Origin: Haloarcula marina
GTDB taxonomy: Archaea > Halobacteriota > Halobacteria > Halobacteriales > Haloarculaceae
Assembly: GCF_024218775.1 (NCBI RefSeq)
Contig: NZ_CP100404.1
Coordinates: 1,612,001 to 1,676,000, forward strand
Reading direction: 5' to 3'
DNA: 64,000 bases
Position 1 is the first letter of the stretch, and each line of letters starts with the position of its first letter. The notes beneath the pieces were generated by a model. That model saw only the letters and a list, made by a program, of their open reading frames with translations, was not told where the DNA came from and ran no database searches. Shown here in pieces: positions 1-8,542 of the stretch. Made by a program: the position numbers and the translations under genes.

Positions 1-61
1 CCGAGTACGGCGCGTAGGAGGCTTCGACGGCCTCACGCGCGGCTTCCATCAGTTCGTCCAT
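1..61 (-). CDS. cdd: Cytidine deaminase, N-terminal fragment
   Basis: From an ATG at 61 the reverse strand encodes about 20 residues before the window edge. They contain the ARxAVxxSYAPYS pattern that opens homotetrameric cytidine deaminases, zinc enzymes that convert (deoxy)cytidine to (deoxy)uridine in pyrimidine salvage. The catalytic HAE and PCxxC motifs would lie outside the window. It follows glmM by about 46 nt on the same strand and may be co-transcribed. The assignment rests on a short segment. Confidence 0.7.
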   Translation of the reverse strand, partial: MDELMEAAREAVEASYAPYS

Positions 62-107
62 AGACGTGCGTCGGGCGGCCGGGGCAAATAGGCTCCGCTG
101 GAACGGG

Positions 108-1463
108 CTACTCGGTGGCCGCGACGGCAGACTCGACTACTTCACGGACCGAGTCCACAAGCGAGTCCACGTCGTCGCTCTCGGCGTAGATGCGGACGTA
201 CGGTTCCGTCCCGCTGGGTCTGACGAGCGTCCACGAGTCGTCGGGGAAGGTGAGTCGGACGCCGTACTCGGTGGAGACGCTCGCCGCCGGGAACGCGTCG
301 GGGAGCGTCTCGCCAACAGTTTCCATCACCGCGGGCTTGCGTTCGTCGGGGCATTCGACGCTCACCTTGCGGTACGGACGCTCGGAAATCTCCCCTCGAC
401 GGTCGGCCAGCGGTTCGCTCGCGAACAGTTGCGTGAGGACCGCCGCACTCGCCACGCCGTCTATCCAGCCGCCGAAGGGGAGATGGATGTGTTTCCACGG
501 TTCGGCGGCGAAGACGACTTCTGTCTCGGGGCCGCCCGCCGCCCGCTCCCGCGCGACGCCTTCGTGTAGCGCCCCGAGGTGGACCCGTTCCACTCGCCCA
601 CCGGCGGCCGCGACCCGTTCGTCGATGCGGCCGGAGGCGTTCGGCGTCGTCACCACCACGGGGTCCGATGAGTCAGCGGCCCGAGTGTAGTGTGCCGCCA
701 GCATCGCCACGACGGTGTCTTCGTGGACCACATCGCCGTCGCCGTTGACGAGGACGATGCGGTCGGCGTCGCCGTCGTGGCCGAACCCGAAGTCGGCGTC
801 CGTCGCCGTCACGAACGACCGAAAGTTCGCGAGCGTCTCGGGCGTCGGTTTGCTCTCGCGGGCGGGAAAGTGACCGTCGACGTTGGCCTCCGTCGCGACC
901 ACGTCCGCCCCGAGCGCACGGAGGACTTGCGGTGTGGCGACCCCGCTCATCCCGTTGCCACAGTCGACGGCGACGGTCAGGTCAGTCGGTGTTGCGCCGA
1001 AGGATGCGGCGTAGTCCGCGACGGCGGCCCGGTATTCGGGTAGTACGTCTGCCGTGGTGGTGTCGCCCCAGTCGTACCACGCCGCCGGCCCGACAGCGTC
1101 GGCGACGCGCTGTTCGATGCGTCCCTCCGCTTCGCCGTCGTACTCTTGGCCGTCGACGAACAGTTTGAGGCCGTTGTCCGTCGGCGGGTTGTGGCTCGCC
1201 GTCACCATCACGCCGCGGCGCCCGCACGAGGCGAACGCCAGCGCGGGGGTCGGGACCGCACCCAGGCGGGTGACCCTGGTGCCGGTGCTCTCTAAGCCCG
1301 CCGCGACGGCGTCGGCCAGCGCGGGCGAACTCACGCGCCCGTCGTACCCGAGGACGAACGCCTCGCCGTCGCGTCCGGCCGCTTGCCCGACCTGTAGGGC
1401 GAGTTCGGGCGTCACTCGGTCGCCGACATCGCCGCGAATTCCCGCCGTCCCGAACAGTTCCAT
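108..1463 (-). CDS. glmM: Phosphoglucosamine mutase / phosphomannomutase family
   Basis: This 451-residue alpha-D-phosphohexomutase interconverts hexose 6- and 1-phosphates, most likely glucosamine phosphate for UDP-GlcNAc and surface glycans. It starts MELFGTAGIRG, the usual N-terminus, so an open extension upstream of 1463 is ignored. The phosphoserine loop TASHNP puts the catalytic Ser at about residue 90, the metal loop DGDADR is at about 230-235, and the C-terminal phosphate-binding RPSGTEP is present. Length is typical. Substrate preference (GlcN versus Man or Glc) cannot be read from the motifs. Confidence 0.88.
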   Translation of the reverse strand: MELFGTAGIRGDVGDRVTPELALQVGQAAGRDGEAFVLGYDGRVSSPALADAVAAGLESTGTRVTRLGAVPTPALAFASCGRRGVMVTASHNPPTDNGLKLFVDGQEYDGEAEGRIEQRVADAVGPAAWYDWGDTTTADVLPEYRAAVADYAASFGATPTDLTVAVDCGNGMSGVATPQVLRALGADVVATEANVDGHFPARESKPTPETLANFRSFVTATDADFGFGHDGDADRIVLVNGDGDVVHEDTVVAMLAAHYTRAADSSDPVVVTTPNASGRIDERVAAAGGRVERVHLGALHEGVARERAAGGPETEVVFAAEPWKHIHLPFGGWIDGVASAAVLTQLFASEPLADRRGEISERPYRKVSVECPDERKPAVMETVGETLPDAFPAASVSTEYGVRLTFPDDSWTLVRPSGTEPYVRIYAESDDVDSLVDSVREVVESAVAATE

Positions 1464-1583
1464 GCACGGTGGTCCGACCGGTTCCCGCTTAGTTCTCCCG
1501 CTCTCGCGGTCCGAGCGGTGGCGCACATTCTCGCGATGTTGTAATCGGTGGTCGCCATCGGCGACCCGCCGCAGTAAAAAGGT

Positions 1584-2300
1584 CTATAGCAGTTCGTCGA
1601 AGTCGTAGCCCTGGATGTCCACGCCGTCGCTGGTCACGTCGGCGAGGAAGATGCCGTTACCGGAACCGGTGTCACGCTCGGCGGCGGCCTTGATGGACGC
1701 AGCGGCGACTTCGCGGGCTTCCTCGTTGGACATGTCGTCCTCGTAGCGGTCCTCCAAGGTCCCGTAGGCGACGGTGAGGCCCGAGCCAGTGACGGTGTAG
1801 TCGTCTTTCATCACACCGCCGGCCGGGTCGATAGAGTAGACGTGGTGGCCGTCCTCGTCGACGCCGCCGAGGATGGGGTTGATGGCGAAGAAGGGGCCGC
1901 CGCGGGCGAAGTTGCCCGCGAGCGTCGACAGCGCCTGCATGCTCATGTCCTCGCCGCGGCGGGCCTCGTAGAGGTTTACCTCGGCCCGGAGCGAGCGGAT
2001 GAACGACTGCGCGCCGCCGACGCTCCCGACCAGGGTGAGCGCGCCGGTGGGGTGAATCTGCTCGACTTTCTGGACGTTCTTGTTCGAGACGAACCGGCCG
2101 CCCAGCGAAGCGCGCATGTCGGTGGCGATGACGACGCCCTCGTTCGTGGTGATGCCGATGGTCGTCGTGCCCGTCTTGTTCACCTTGTCGGCGTCCTGTT
2201 CGGATTGGTCCGGCAGGGACCCGACTTCGGGTTCGTAGGGACTCGTCTGGAACTCGTCGGCCGTCGGGGGGCGCGAGAACTGAGGGCTCGTGTCTCTCAT
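1584..2300 (-). CDS. psmB: Proteasome beta subunit
   Basis: This 238-residue precursor is the catalytic subunit of the archaeal 20S proteasome and degrades unfolded or tagged proteins inside the barrel. An acidic propeptide of about 44 residues ends at a KTG/TTT junction, so autocatalytic cleavage should expose Thr45 as the N-terminal nucleophile. The rest has the Ntn-hydrolase pattern (GTTTIGI, then ATDMRAS and GSVGGAQ). It is monocistronic-looking, with a TATA-like box about 26 nt before the ATG. No alpha subunit is in the window. Confidence 0.95.
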   Translation of the reverse strand: MRDTSPQFSRPPTADEFQTSPYEPEVGSLPDQSEQDADKVNKTGTTTIGITTNEGVVIATDMRASLGGRFVSNKNVQKVEQIHPTGALTLVGSVGGAQSFIRSLRAEVNLYEARRGEDMSMQALSTLAGNFARGGPFFAINPILGGVDEDGHHVYSIDPAGGVMKDDYTVTGSGLTVAYGTLEDRYEDDMSNEEAREVAAASIKAAAERDTGSGNGIFLADVTSDGVDIQGYDFDELL

Positions 2301-2325
2301 TAACCGCTGATACCACTCGGCCGCT

Positions 2326-2333
2326 GATAAAAC
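2326..2333 (-). promoter_or_regulatory. TATA box of psmB
   Basis: GTTTTATC on the reverse strand lies 26-33 nt before the psmB ATG, the spacing expected of a leaderless haloarchaeal promoter. Confidence 0.6.
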
Positions 2334-2373
2334 CTCTTCTTGTGGTGAGGCTCACCGCCTCCGCCTGATTCGA

Positions 2374-2544
2374 TTACTTGCTCGCCTGTGCGTACGCGTC
2401 GCCGAGCCCCTCCACAGCCCGGTTTATTGGCAGCCGGAGGCCGAGTCGTTCGGTGAACATCGCCACCGGTAGCAGGACGATACCTGCGGCGAGCGTGAGT
2501 TGATACAGTGCGAGCAGTGTGATGGCGTACAGTCGGGTTTCCAT
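2374..2544 (-). CDS. Small membrane protein, 56 aa
   Basis: An ATG at 2544 opens a 56-residue frame with one hydrophobic stretch (about residues 6-31, rich in Leu, Ala, Ile and Val), then a charged segment and a polar C-terminus. It looks like a single-pass or hairpin membrane peptide. I do not recognise a named family, though small proteins of this shape are frequent in haloarchaea. A TATA-rich run (2576-2584) sits 32-40 nt upstream, which supports transcription. It is on the same strand as psmB and 74 nt upstream of it. Function unknown. Confidence 0.6.
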   Translation of the reverse strand: METRLYAITLLALYQLTLAAGIVLLPVAMFTERLGLRLPINRAVEGLGDAYAQASK

Positions 2545-2575
2545 CGTCCCTCACCCGTCGGGACGCGGCATCCCC

Positions 2576-2584
2576 TATATATTT
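2576..2584 (-). promoter_or_regulatory. TATA box of the 56-aa membrane protein
   Basis: The reverse strand reads AAATATATA 32-40 nt before the start at 2544, in an otherwise GC-rich stretch. It could also act in the plus direction. Confidence 0.45.
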
Positions 2585-2818
2585 CTTCGCCCCGACGGAC
2601 GCATATACTAAATCGTTCGTGAAGGATTGGGGCGCCGCTGTCTTGCGATTAAACTGTGATTGCCTGCGAGACAACTGACGTTGGTGAACTGACGGCTCAG
2701 CGATAACTGGGCTATTGGAAAGCCCGGGCGTTCCCATAACTTATGGCGATAGTAACGGTGACGTGCGCACCGTCGGAGAATCAAAACTATGGAGTAGTCG
2801 GGCCCCGAGAGTGTGAAT

Positions 2819-3187
2819 ATGAACTACCTCGTGGCGATGGAAGCCGCCTGGCTGGTCCGTGACGTAGACGACATCGACGACGCTATCGGCGTCGCCGTGA
2901 GCGAAGCGGGCAAGCGCCTCAACCAATCGGAGATGGATTACGTCGAAGTCGAAGTCGGCGCGACCGGCTGCCCGGCCTGCGGCGAACCGTTCGACTCGGC
3001 CTTCATCGCCGCCGACACCGCGCTGGTCGGCCTCGTCCTGGAGATGGAAGTGTTCAACGCGGAGTCCATGGAACACGCCCAGCGCATCGCCAAGAGCGAA
3101 ATTGGAGGCGCGCTCCGGGACGTGCCGCTGAAGGTCATCGAAGTGTTCGAAACCCAAGAGGACGACGACGCCGAGGCCGAAGCGTAG
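2819..3187 (+). CDS. UPF0212 family protein
   Basis: A 122-residue acidic protein matching the conserved archaeal UPF0212 (DUF555) family, function unknown. The family start [16 protein letters not shown] is present, so the ATG at 2819 is preferred to a GTG two codons earlier. A CPACGEPF motif near residue 52 provides one CxxC pair that could bind metal, perhaps between subunits. The C-terminus is Asp/Glu-rich, as in other haloarchaeal proteins. A T6 run follows the stop, so it is probably a single-gene unit. Confidence 0.85.
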   Translation: MNYLVAMEAAWLVRDVDDIDDAIGVAVSEAGKRLNQSEMDYVEVEVGATGCPACGEPFDSAFIAADTALVGLVLEMEVFNAESMEHAQRIAKSEIGGALRDVPLKVIEVFETQEDDDAEAEA

Positions 3188-3210
3188 GCCGGAACTGCCG
3201 ACCCCGGTGG

Positions 3211-3216
3211 TTTTTT
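3211..3216 (+). terminator. T-rich archaeal terminator
   Basis: A T6 run preceded by a GC-rich stretch lies 24 nt after the UPF0212 stop. Archaeal RNA polymerase terminates at short U tracts without needing a hairpin. Confidence 0.45.
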
Positions 3217-3241
3217 GTATTACCTATGGTTATAGCGGCGC

Positions 3242-3784
3242 ATGGAACTGCCGACACCCGAGGACCTGCGGGAGCGGCGAAACGAGTTAGAGTTGACCCA
3301 GAGCGAACTCGCCGAACGCGCCGACGTTTCCCAACCGCTCATCGCGCGCATCGAGGGCGGCGACGTGGACCCGCGTCTGTCGACGCTTCGTCGAATCGTC
3401 ACCGCGTTGGACGAGGCGGAGGGGGGCATCGTCCGGGCACGGGACGTGATGAACACGCCCGTCGTCTCCGTCGAACCGGACGACTCGGTCCACGAGAGCA
3501 AGGAACTGATGGACGAGAAGGGCTACTCGCAGGTACCAGTCATCCGCGACGGCTCTCCGCAGGGACTCATCGGCAACTCGGACATCCGCCAGCGACCCGA
3601 GGAGAGCGTCGGTGACCTTCCCGTCGCCGAAGTGATGCACGAGTCTATCGCGACCGTCGAACCCGACGCGACCATCGACGAGGTAGACGCCTACCTCAAC
3701 CACAACGCCGCCGTGATGGTCGTCGAAGACGGCCGGACGGTCGGCGTTATCACGGAAGCGGACATCGCACGCACCGTTAGCTGA
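3242..3784 (+). CDS. XRE-type HTH plus CBS-pair regulator
   Basis: 180 residues. Residues about 6-58 form a lambda-repressor/XRE helix-turn-helix (LTQSELAERADVSQPLIARIE), and about 67-178 form two CBS repeats (each with a VMxxPVVSVEPDDSV-type start), a module that senses adenine nucleotides. This fusion is a recognised archaeal transcription factor architecture linking DNA binding to energy state. Spacing from UPF0212 is 54 nt, with a T tract and a TATA-like GTTATAG between them, so it likely has its own promoter. The regulated genes are not evident; purM converges on it from the right. Confidence 0.85.
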   Translation: MELPTPEDLRERRNELELTQSELAERADVSQPLIARIEGGDVDPRLSTLRRIVTALDEAEGGIVRARDVMNTPVVSVEPDDSVHESKELMDEKGYSQVPVIRDGSPQGLIGNSDIRQRPEESVGDLPVAEVMHESIATVEPDATIDEVDAYLNHNAAVMVVEDGRTVGVITEADIARTVS

Positions 3785-3823
3785 CGGGGTTGGAAAGCGA
3801 GAAGAAGACCGGGTTTCAGAACG

Positions 3824-4843
3824 CTACTCCCGCAGTTCGAGGCCGCGAATCGAGACGACGCCGTCTCCGTCGTCGTCCTCTTGGACCTGCCCGATGACGC
3901 GTGCGTCCTCGGACCCGTCGACCACTTCTTCGGCGTCCGCCTCGGACATCGCGGCGACGAATCCCGTGCCCATGTTGAACGTCCGGTGCATCTCCTCGTC
4001 GTCGACGCTCCCTTCCGACTGGACGAACTCGAAGACGGCCTGCGGGTCGAAGGCGTCCGTAATCTCGTAGCGGTACTCGCCCATCCGGGTCAGGTTGGTC
4101 CATCCGCCGCCGGTGACGTGGGCGGCGGCGTGGGTCTCGACCTCGCGAAGTGGTTCCAGCACTTCGCTGTAGATTCGCGTCGGCGTCAGCAGTTCCTCTG
4201 CGATGGTCACGTCCGGGTTCGGTGGGAACGGGTCTGTGTACTCGTGGTTTCGAGTCGCCGCTTCGCGGGCGAGCGTCAGGCCGTTCGAGTGGATGCCCGA
4301 GGAGGGCCACCCGACGATGGCGTCACCGGCCTCGGCCTCCCCGGGGAAGACGGCGTCTTTCGGGGCGAGTCCGGCGCAGGTCCCGGCGATGTCGAGGCCC
4401 TTGATTACGTCGGGCATCACCGCCGTCTCGCCGCCGACCAACGCGACGCCAGCGCGCTTCGCGCCCTCGCGCAGACCCGCACCGATTTCCTCGCTCGTCT
4501 CCTCGTCGGGGGATTCGACGGCGAGGTAATCGACGAAGGCGACGGGTTCGACCCCCGCCGCCAGCAGGTCGTTGGCGTTCATCGCCATGCAGTCGATGCC
4601 GATGGTGGAGTAGTCGTCGATGGCCTCGGCGACGAGCAGTTTCGTCCCGACGCCGTCGGTGGCCAGCGCGAGATACTGGTCGCCGATGTCGACGAGTCCG
4701 GCGTAGTCGCCCTCGAACTCACCGGCCGCGCCGATGAGCGCCTTCGTCGCGGCCTCGCTCGCGTCGATGTCGACGCCTGTCTCGGCGTAGGTCAGTCCCT
4801 CTTCCTCGTTTTCCTCTGCGGAATCCTCGCGCTCCTCGGTCAT
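3824..4843 (-). CDS. purM: Phosphoribosylformylglycinamidine cyclo-ligase
   Basis: AIR synthetase, the fifth step of purine biosynthesis: it closes the imidazole ring of FGAM with ATP to give AIR in the cytosol. The 339-residue protein has the family signatures YAETGVDIDA, DGVGTKL near residue 76, GIDCMAMNANDLL and the glycine-rich GGETAVMPDV. The chosen ATG (MTEE) follows a short non-conserved extension that I exclude. The acidic first 20 residues are a halophilic addition. A membrane protease gene lies just upstream on the same strand, 51 nt away. Confidence 0.95.
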   Translation of the reverse strand: MTEEREDSAEENEEEGLTYAETGVDIDASEAATKALIGAAGEFEGDYAGLVDIGDQYLALATDGVGTKLLVAEAIDDYSTIGIDCMAMNANDLLAAGVEPVAFVDYLAVESPDEETSEEIGAGLREGAKRAGVALVGGETAVMPDVIKGLDIAGTCAGLAPKDAVFPGEAEAGDAIVGWPSSGIHSNGLTLAREAATRNHEYTDPFPPNPDVTIAEELLTPTRIYSEVLEPLREVETHAAAHVTGGGWTNLTRMGEYRYEITDAFDPQAVFEFVQSEGSVDDEEMHRTFNMGTGFVAAMSEADAEEVVDGSEDARVIGQVQEDDDGDGVVSIRGLELRE

Positions 4844-4894
4844 ATCCGAGACGGTGCGTGGGTCGGGCAAAAGGGCATCGTTCCCCCGCCCCGG

Positions 4895-5527
4895 TCAGAG
4901 GACGAACAGCGCGGCGACGCCGAGGAGAATCGACGGGACGGCGACGACGGCGTAGACGACGTTGCTCCACTCGCGGACCTTCCGGCCGTCCAGCGGGCCG
5001 AACGGGAGCATGTTGAATCCCGCGAGCAGGAGGTTGATTTGGAGGCCGCGGACCGCTATCTCCCAGACGACCCCGCCGACGATACCGAGCAGTCCCGCGG
5101 CGAACGGAACGAGGAAGACGACGGCTAACAGGATGTTCGTCACCGGCCCGGCCAGCGCGATGAGGCCGTTCTCCTTCAGGGTGATGCGGCCGCGGTGGAC
5201 GACGGCCCCGGGCGCGGCGAAGAGGAAGCCGACCAGCGCGCCGACGATAGCGAAGCCGAGCATCCGGTAGTCGGCGCGGAACGCCGCGAGTTGGCCGAAC
5301 CGGACGGCGACGACTTTGTGGGCGAGTTCGTGGAGGAGGAAGCCGACCCCGACGGTGAGGAGGCTGACGACGAGCGTCTGGACGACGCCGCCCAGCGAGA
5401 GGCCGCCGAACTGGCCGAACAAGATAGTCCGGAGACGCGGTTCCAAGAGGAGCGTGAAGGCGAATCCGAGCGCCAGCCACGCGATGAACAGGTCCCGTAT
5501 TTCGTCGGCGGAGAAGGTCAGGTTCAC
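4895..5527 (-). CDS. Site-2-protease-type M50 metalloprotease
   Basis: A 210-residue polytopic membrane protein of peptidase family M50. The zinc motif HELAH lies at about residues 66-70 in a hydrophobic helix, and the second family motif, NMLPFGPLDG, supplies the Asp ligand near the C-terminus. GPVTNILLA is also typical. These enzymes cut substrates inside the membrane in signalling or quality control. The start is the GTG at 5527, whose GTGA overlaps the TGA of the upstream traB-like gene, so translation is probably coupled. Substrate unknown. Confidence 0.85.
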   Translation of the reverse strand: MNLTFSADEIRDLFIAWLALGFAFTLLLEPRLRTILFGQFGGLSLGGVVQTLVVSLLTVGVGFLLHELAHKVVAVRFGQLAAFRADYRMLGFAIVGALVGFLFAAPGAVVHRGRITLKENGLIALAGPVTNILLAVVFLVPFAAGLLGIVGGVVWEIAVRGLQINLLLAGFNMLPFGPLDGRKVREWSNVVYAVVAVPSILLGVAALFVL

Positions 5528-7044
5528 GCGACCAGCCCCCAGATGAGGTCGGCGCTGTTCTGTGCGCCCTCTATCATCTTCGAGACGACCCACGACACGT
5601 CGCGGTCCTGCGTCGCCAGATAGGGCAGGGCGACGACGGGGAAGGCGAAACTCGCTATCATGCTCCCGATGTTGGTCATCGCCACGATGAGGATGAGGCG
5701 GAACAGCGGCACGGCCCGGAGCCGTTTCACGAGGTCCAGTATCGGGGCTTCCTCGTCGGCCAGAATCTCGTTCAGTTTGCCGATGTCACCGACGTTGACC
5801 GAGATGTAGCGTAACTCGACGTAGCCAGCGAACCATCCCGGCGCGAGCAGGGGGTTGACGCTCGTCATCCAGGCGACGCCGCCGCCCACGAGCGAACTCG
5901 TCCAGTGTGCACCCGCGAGTCGCGCGAGTCCGGCGGCGGCGATTCCGTTGATGAGGAACCACGCCGCGAACACCTGGAGGAGGAACGTGTTCTGGACGCC
6001 CGCCATCGCCAAGAGGACGAAAAAGGAGAGAAAGCCGAGCGTGATGAGGTAGCCGACCGCTTTGTACAGCGAGAAGCGCCCTCCGCTCTCGGTGCCGGTG
6101 AGCGAGTCGATGGGGGGCAACTCCTCGGGGTGGGCCAGGTAGCGCTCGATACCCTCCCGGTGTCCGGCCCCGACGACGGCCACTACGTCGTAGCCCGCCT
6201 CACGGAGGCCGACGAGTCGGTGTGCGATGAATGCGTCGCGCTCGTCGATGAGCGCCTCTGCCCCGCCGGGCGAGAACCGCCGGAACTCCTCCATCATCGC
6301 CGTCACCACGTCCGTCTCGGTCAACTGCTCGATGTCGAACTCCTCCATCTCCTCGCCGCTCCCGCGGAGTCGCACGAGCGCCGCTGCGATGGGGAGACCG
6401 AGAAGCGCCGTCAGCGCGACGCCGACGAGGACGGTGTCGAGGACGGCGGTGACGGACGCCCCGACGGTTGTCGCGACCGCCGCTGGAACGAAGTAGGGAC
6501 CGCCGAACGCCGACGCGGCGACCGCACCTACGAGGCCGAACATCGCCCCGATGGTGAACCCGACGGTCATCGGCGGGCCGAGTTCGGTCAGCAGACTGCC
6601 GACGAGGGTGAGTTTCTCGCGGAGCGTCAGCCGTGCCCAGAACCGCTGGACGGTGGTCTGGATGTCTCGGTCGACGAGGGCGACGCCGAGGCCGAGGCGT
6701 TCGGCGGTGTCGATGGCGGCTTTCATGTCCGCACCGGGTTCGACGTCGAAGCGTTCGCCCATCCGCGTCTGGACGTACGAGAGCATCCAGTAGGCGAGAA
6801 ACTGGAAGACGGTGTTCCCGCGAAGCAGGTCGCTGGCGTCTAAATCGTCCGGCGTCTCGCCTTTCATCTGCTGGTAGCGGCCTTCGTCCAGTTCGACCGC
6901 GACCATATCTGGTCGGTGTTCCTCGATGGCCGACTCGACCTCCGCGACACTGTGTTCGGAGACGTGGGCCGTGCCGACGACTGTGACCGACCCGTCGCCG
7001 CTCGGCTCGGGCGGGCCGTCGTCTACCGACGCGTGTTCGGTCAT
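5524..7044 (-). CDS. TraB family membrane protein
   Basis: About 506 residues. The N-terminal half has the TraB/GumN-like signature: GTAHVSEHSV near residue 25, VAVELDEGRY, and a later GAGHREGIERYL. Several long hydrophobic segments follow (about 190-260 and 330-500). The founding member, Enterococcus TraB, shuts down sex pheromone; the role in archaea is not established, although the domain resembles erythromycin-esterase/EreA-like hydrolases. ATGs at 7047 and 7044 are both possible. It is coupled by a 4-nt overlap to the M50 protease, a pairing that suggests membrane proteolysis. Confidence 0.8.
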   Translation of the reverse strand: MTEHASVDDGPPEPSGDGSVTVVGTAHVSEHSVAEVESAIEEHRPDMVAVELDEGRYQQMKGETPDDLDASDLLRGNTVFQFLAYWMLSYVQTRMGERFDVEPGADMKAAIDTAERLGLGVALVDRDIQTTVQRFWARLTLREKLTLVGSLLTELGPPMTVGFTIGAMFGLVGAVAASAFGGPYFVPAAVATTVGASVTAVLDTVLVGVALTALLGLPIAAALVRLRGSGEEMEEFDIEQLTETDVVTAMMEEFRRFSPGGAEALIDERDAFIAHRLVGLREAGYDVVAVVGAGHREGIERYLAHPEELPPIDSLTGTESGGRFSLYKAVGYLITLGFLSFFVLLAMAGVQNTFLLQVFAAWFLINGIAAAGLARLAGAHWTSSLVGGGVAWMTSVNPLLAPGWFAGYVELRYISVNVGDIGKLNEILADEEAPILDLVKRLRAVPLFRLILIVAMTNIGSMIASFAFPVVALPYLATQDRDVSWVVSKMIEGAQNSADLIWGLVA

Positions 7045-7297
7045 CATCCGCGTTACACAGTCGCGTCCTTTACCCTTGTCGGGTCCCCCGAATCTCACCT
7101 GTTACCGTCGTGAACTACCGCTGTGGTGATGCCAAATCGACGACACGTGTAAGAAAAGCAACGGGTTGGTGCTGCTTAATTCACGACAGCTAACAGCCGG
7201 TAACTACACGACGCGGTCCGCTAACCTCGCTGTAAACTACCGACCACCGAATCAGCAATAGTGATATGTATTGAGTCCGATGGGACTACTCGGAACC

Positions 7298-7573
7298 ATG
7301 TACGACCTGACTGGCTTTCAACGTGACCTGCTGTACGTGATAGCGGGGCTAGACGAACCGCACGGCCTCGCCATCAAGGAGGAACTCGAAGACTACTACG
7401 AGAGCGAGGTGAATCACGGCCGACTGTACCCGAACCTCGACACTCTCGTCGACAAGGGCCTCGTCGAGAAGGGGGAACGGGACCGTCGGACGAACTTCTA
7501 CACGCTGACCCGGCGCGGCAAGCGTGAACTCGACGCCCGGCAGGACTGGGAGTCTCAGTACATCACTGCGTGA
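7298..7573 (+). CDS. PadR family transcriptional regulator
   Basis: A 91-residue winged-helix protein of the PadR family. The start MYDLTGFQRDLLYVIAGL matches the common haloarchaeal form, and the wing and recognition region NHGRLYPNLDTLVDKGLVEKG is intact. It lacks the C-terminal dimerisation coiled coil of long PadRs, like other short archaeal members. The 250-nt upstream region has several AT-rich spots but no clear palindrome. No target is obvious; a thioesterase gene follows 44 nt downstream and may be co-transcribed. Confidence 0.85.
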   Translation: MYDLTGFQRDLLYVIAGLDEPHGLAIKEELEDYYESEVNHGRLYPNLDTLVDKGLVEKGERDRRTNFYTLTRRGKRELDARQDWESQYITA

Positions 7574-7617
7574 CGGCCGTCGACACACTCAACTAGGTGG
7601 GGTTGGGAGCGGAGGGT

Positions 7618-8055
7618 ATGCCGGACCTGCTGGAGACGTATCTTGAGAACCGATGGATGGTCCAACCGAACCACGCGAACCACCTCGGGACGACACACGG
7701 TGGGAACGTCCTGAAGTGGATGGACGAACTCGGCGCGATGTCCGCCATGCGCTTTGCGGGGGAGAGTTGCGTCACGGCCCGGATGGACCAGGTGAACTTC
7801 ACCCGACCGATTCCCGTGGGGGATAACGCCGTCGTCGAGGCGTACGTCTACGACACCGGGACCAGCAGCATCAAGGTCCGCCTGAAGGCCGCCCGGGAGA
7901 ACCCTCGCACCGGCGAGCGCGAACCCACGACCGAGTCGTACTCGGTTTACGTCGCCATCGACGAGGACGGCGACCCGCAACCGGTCCCCGACCTCACGGT
8001 GGATTCGGAGCGCGGTCGGGAGTTGCGCGCCGCCGCCTCCGACGGCGAGCGCTGA
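7618..8055 (+). CDS. Acyl-CoA thioesterase (hotdog fold)
   Basis: 145 residues with a single hotdog domain. The HGGNVLKWMDELGAMSAMRF segment near residue 22 is the usual active-site region (Asp at about residue 31) of YciA/BACH-type acyl-CoA hydrolases, which release CoA from fatty acyl-CoAs. VTARMDQVNFTRPI is also typical. The Asp/Glu-rich tail fits a cytosolic halophilic enzyme. The ATG at 7618 fits family length; an upstream in-frame start would add only seven residues. Confidence 0.85.
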   Translation: MPDLLETYLENRWMVQPNHANHLGTTHGGNVLKWMDELGAMSAMRFAGESCVTARMDQVNFTRPIPVGDNAVVEAYVYDTGTSSIKVRLKAARENPRTGEREPTTESYSVYVAIDEDGDPQPVPDLTVDSERGRELRAAASDGER

Positions 8056-8086
8056 CGTTTATCCCGGTCGCCGCCGAAGGCGACCC

Positions 8087-8542
8087 ATGACACTCGACGT
8101 GCCCGTTCCCGACCGCCCGCAACTGACGAGCGGCGTCGGGGCCGAGGCGTACGACGACGTGGACGTGCAGGGCGACGAGTACCGGCGGGACGAACTCGCG
8201 GACGCCCTCGACGACGGCGCGTGGGCCGACGCCTTCGAAGAATGGGCCCGGGACACACCGCTGACCGAATCCACGTGGGCCATCGTCACCGACCTCGACC
8301 TCGTCGCCGAGTTCGACTTCTTCTGGGACTCCTTCGCGGGCCGCGTCGGCTATCACGCGCCGGGCCTGCCCGAAGACTGGCGAGAGCGGGAAATCCACCC
8401 CGACATCGAATCCTGGGAGACCGTCTCCAGCATCAACGCGGGTCTGACCGAGTTCGGGCAGGTGGTGTGCGACGTGTTGGCCGACGAGTACCTGGACTGG
8501 GAGGCAGAAGAAGTCGACGCCGGGGACCTGCCGGACTTCTAA
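8087..8542 (+). CDS. Conserved haloarchaeal protein, function unknown
   Basis: 151 residues, strongly acidic and rich in Trp and Asp (for example AFEEWARDT and FFWDSFAGRVGYH). No catalytic or metal motif or membrane segment is seen, so it is probably a soluble cytosolic protein. It starts 32 nt after the thioesterase gene, possibly in the same operon, and its stop overlaps the convergent methyltransferase gene by four bases. I do not recognise the family. Confidence 0.7.
   Translation: MTLDVPVPDRPQLTSGVGAEAYDDVDVQGDEYRRDELADALDDGAWADAFEEWARDTPLTESTWAIVTDLDLVAEFDFFWDSFAGRVGYHAPGLPEDWREREIHPDIESWETVSSINAGLTEFGQVVCDVLADEYLDWEAEEVDAGDLPDF

Noticed and set aside
2300-2737. Frame of 145 codons on the minus strand overlapping the small membrane gene
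   Set aside because: Low-complexity composition and no motif; the 56-residue frame has better coding shape and a TATA box.
2600-2810. Possible C/D-box sRNA (GTGATT, CTGA, GTGA, CTGA) and a GGGCT/AGCCC hairpin
   Set aside because: C-box match is poor and internal spacing too short; not enough to call an RNA gene.
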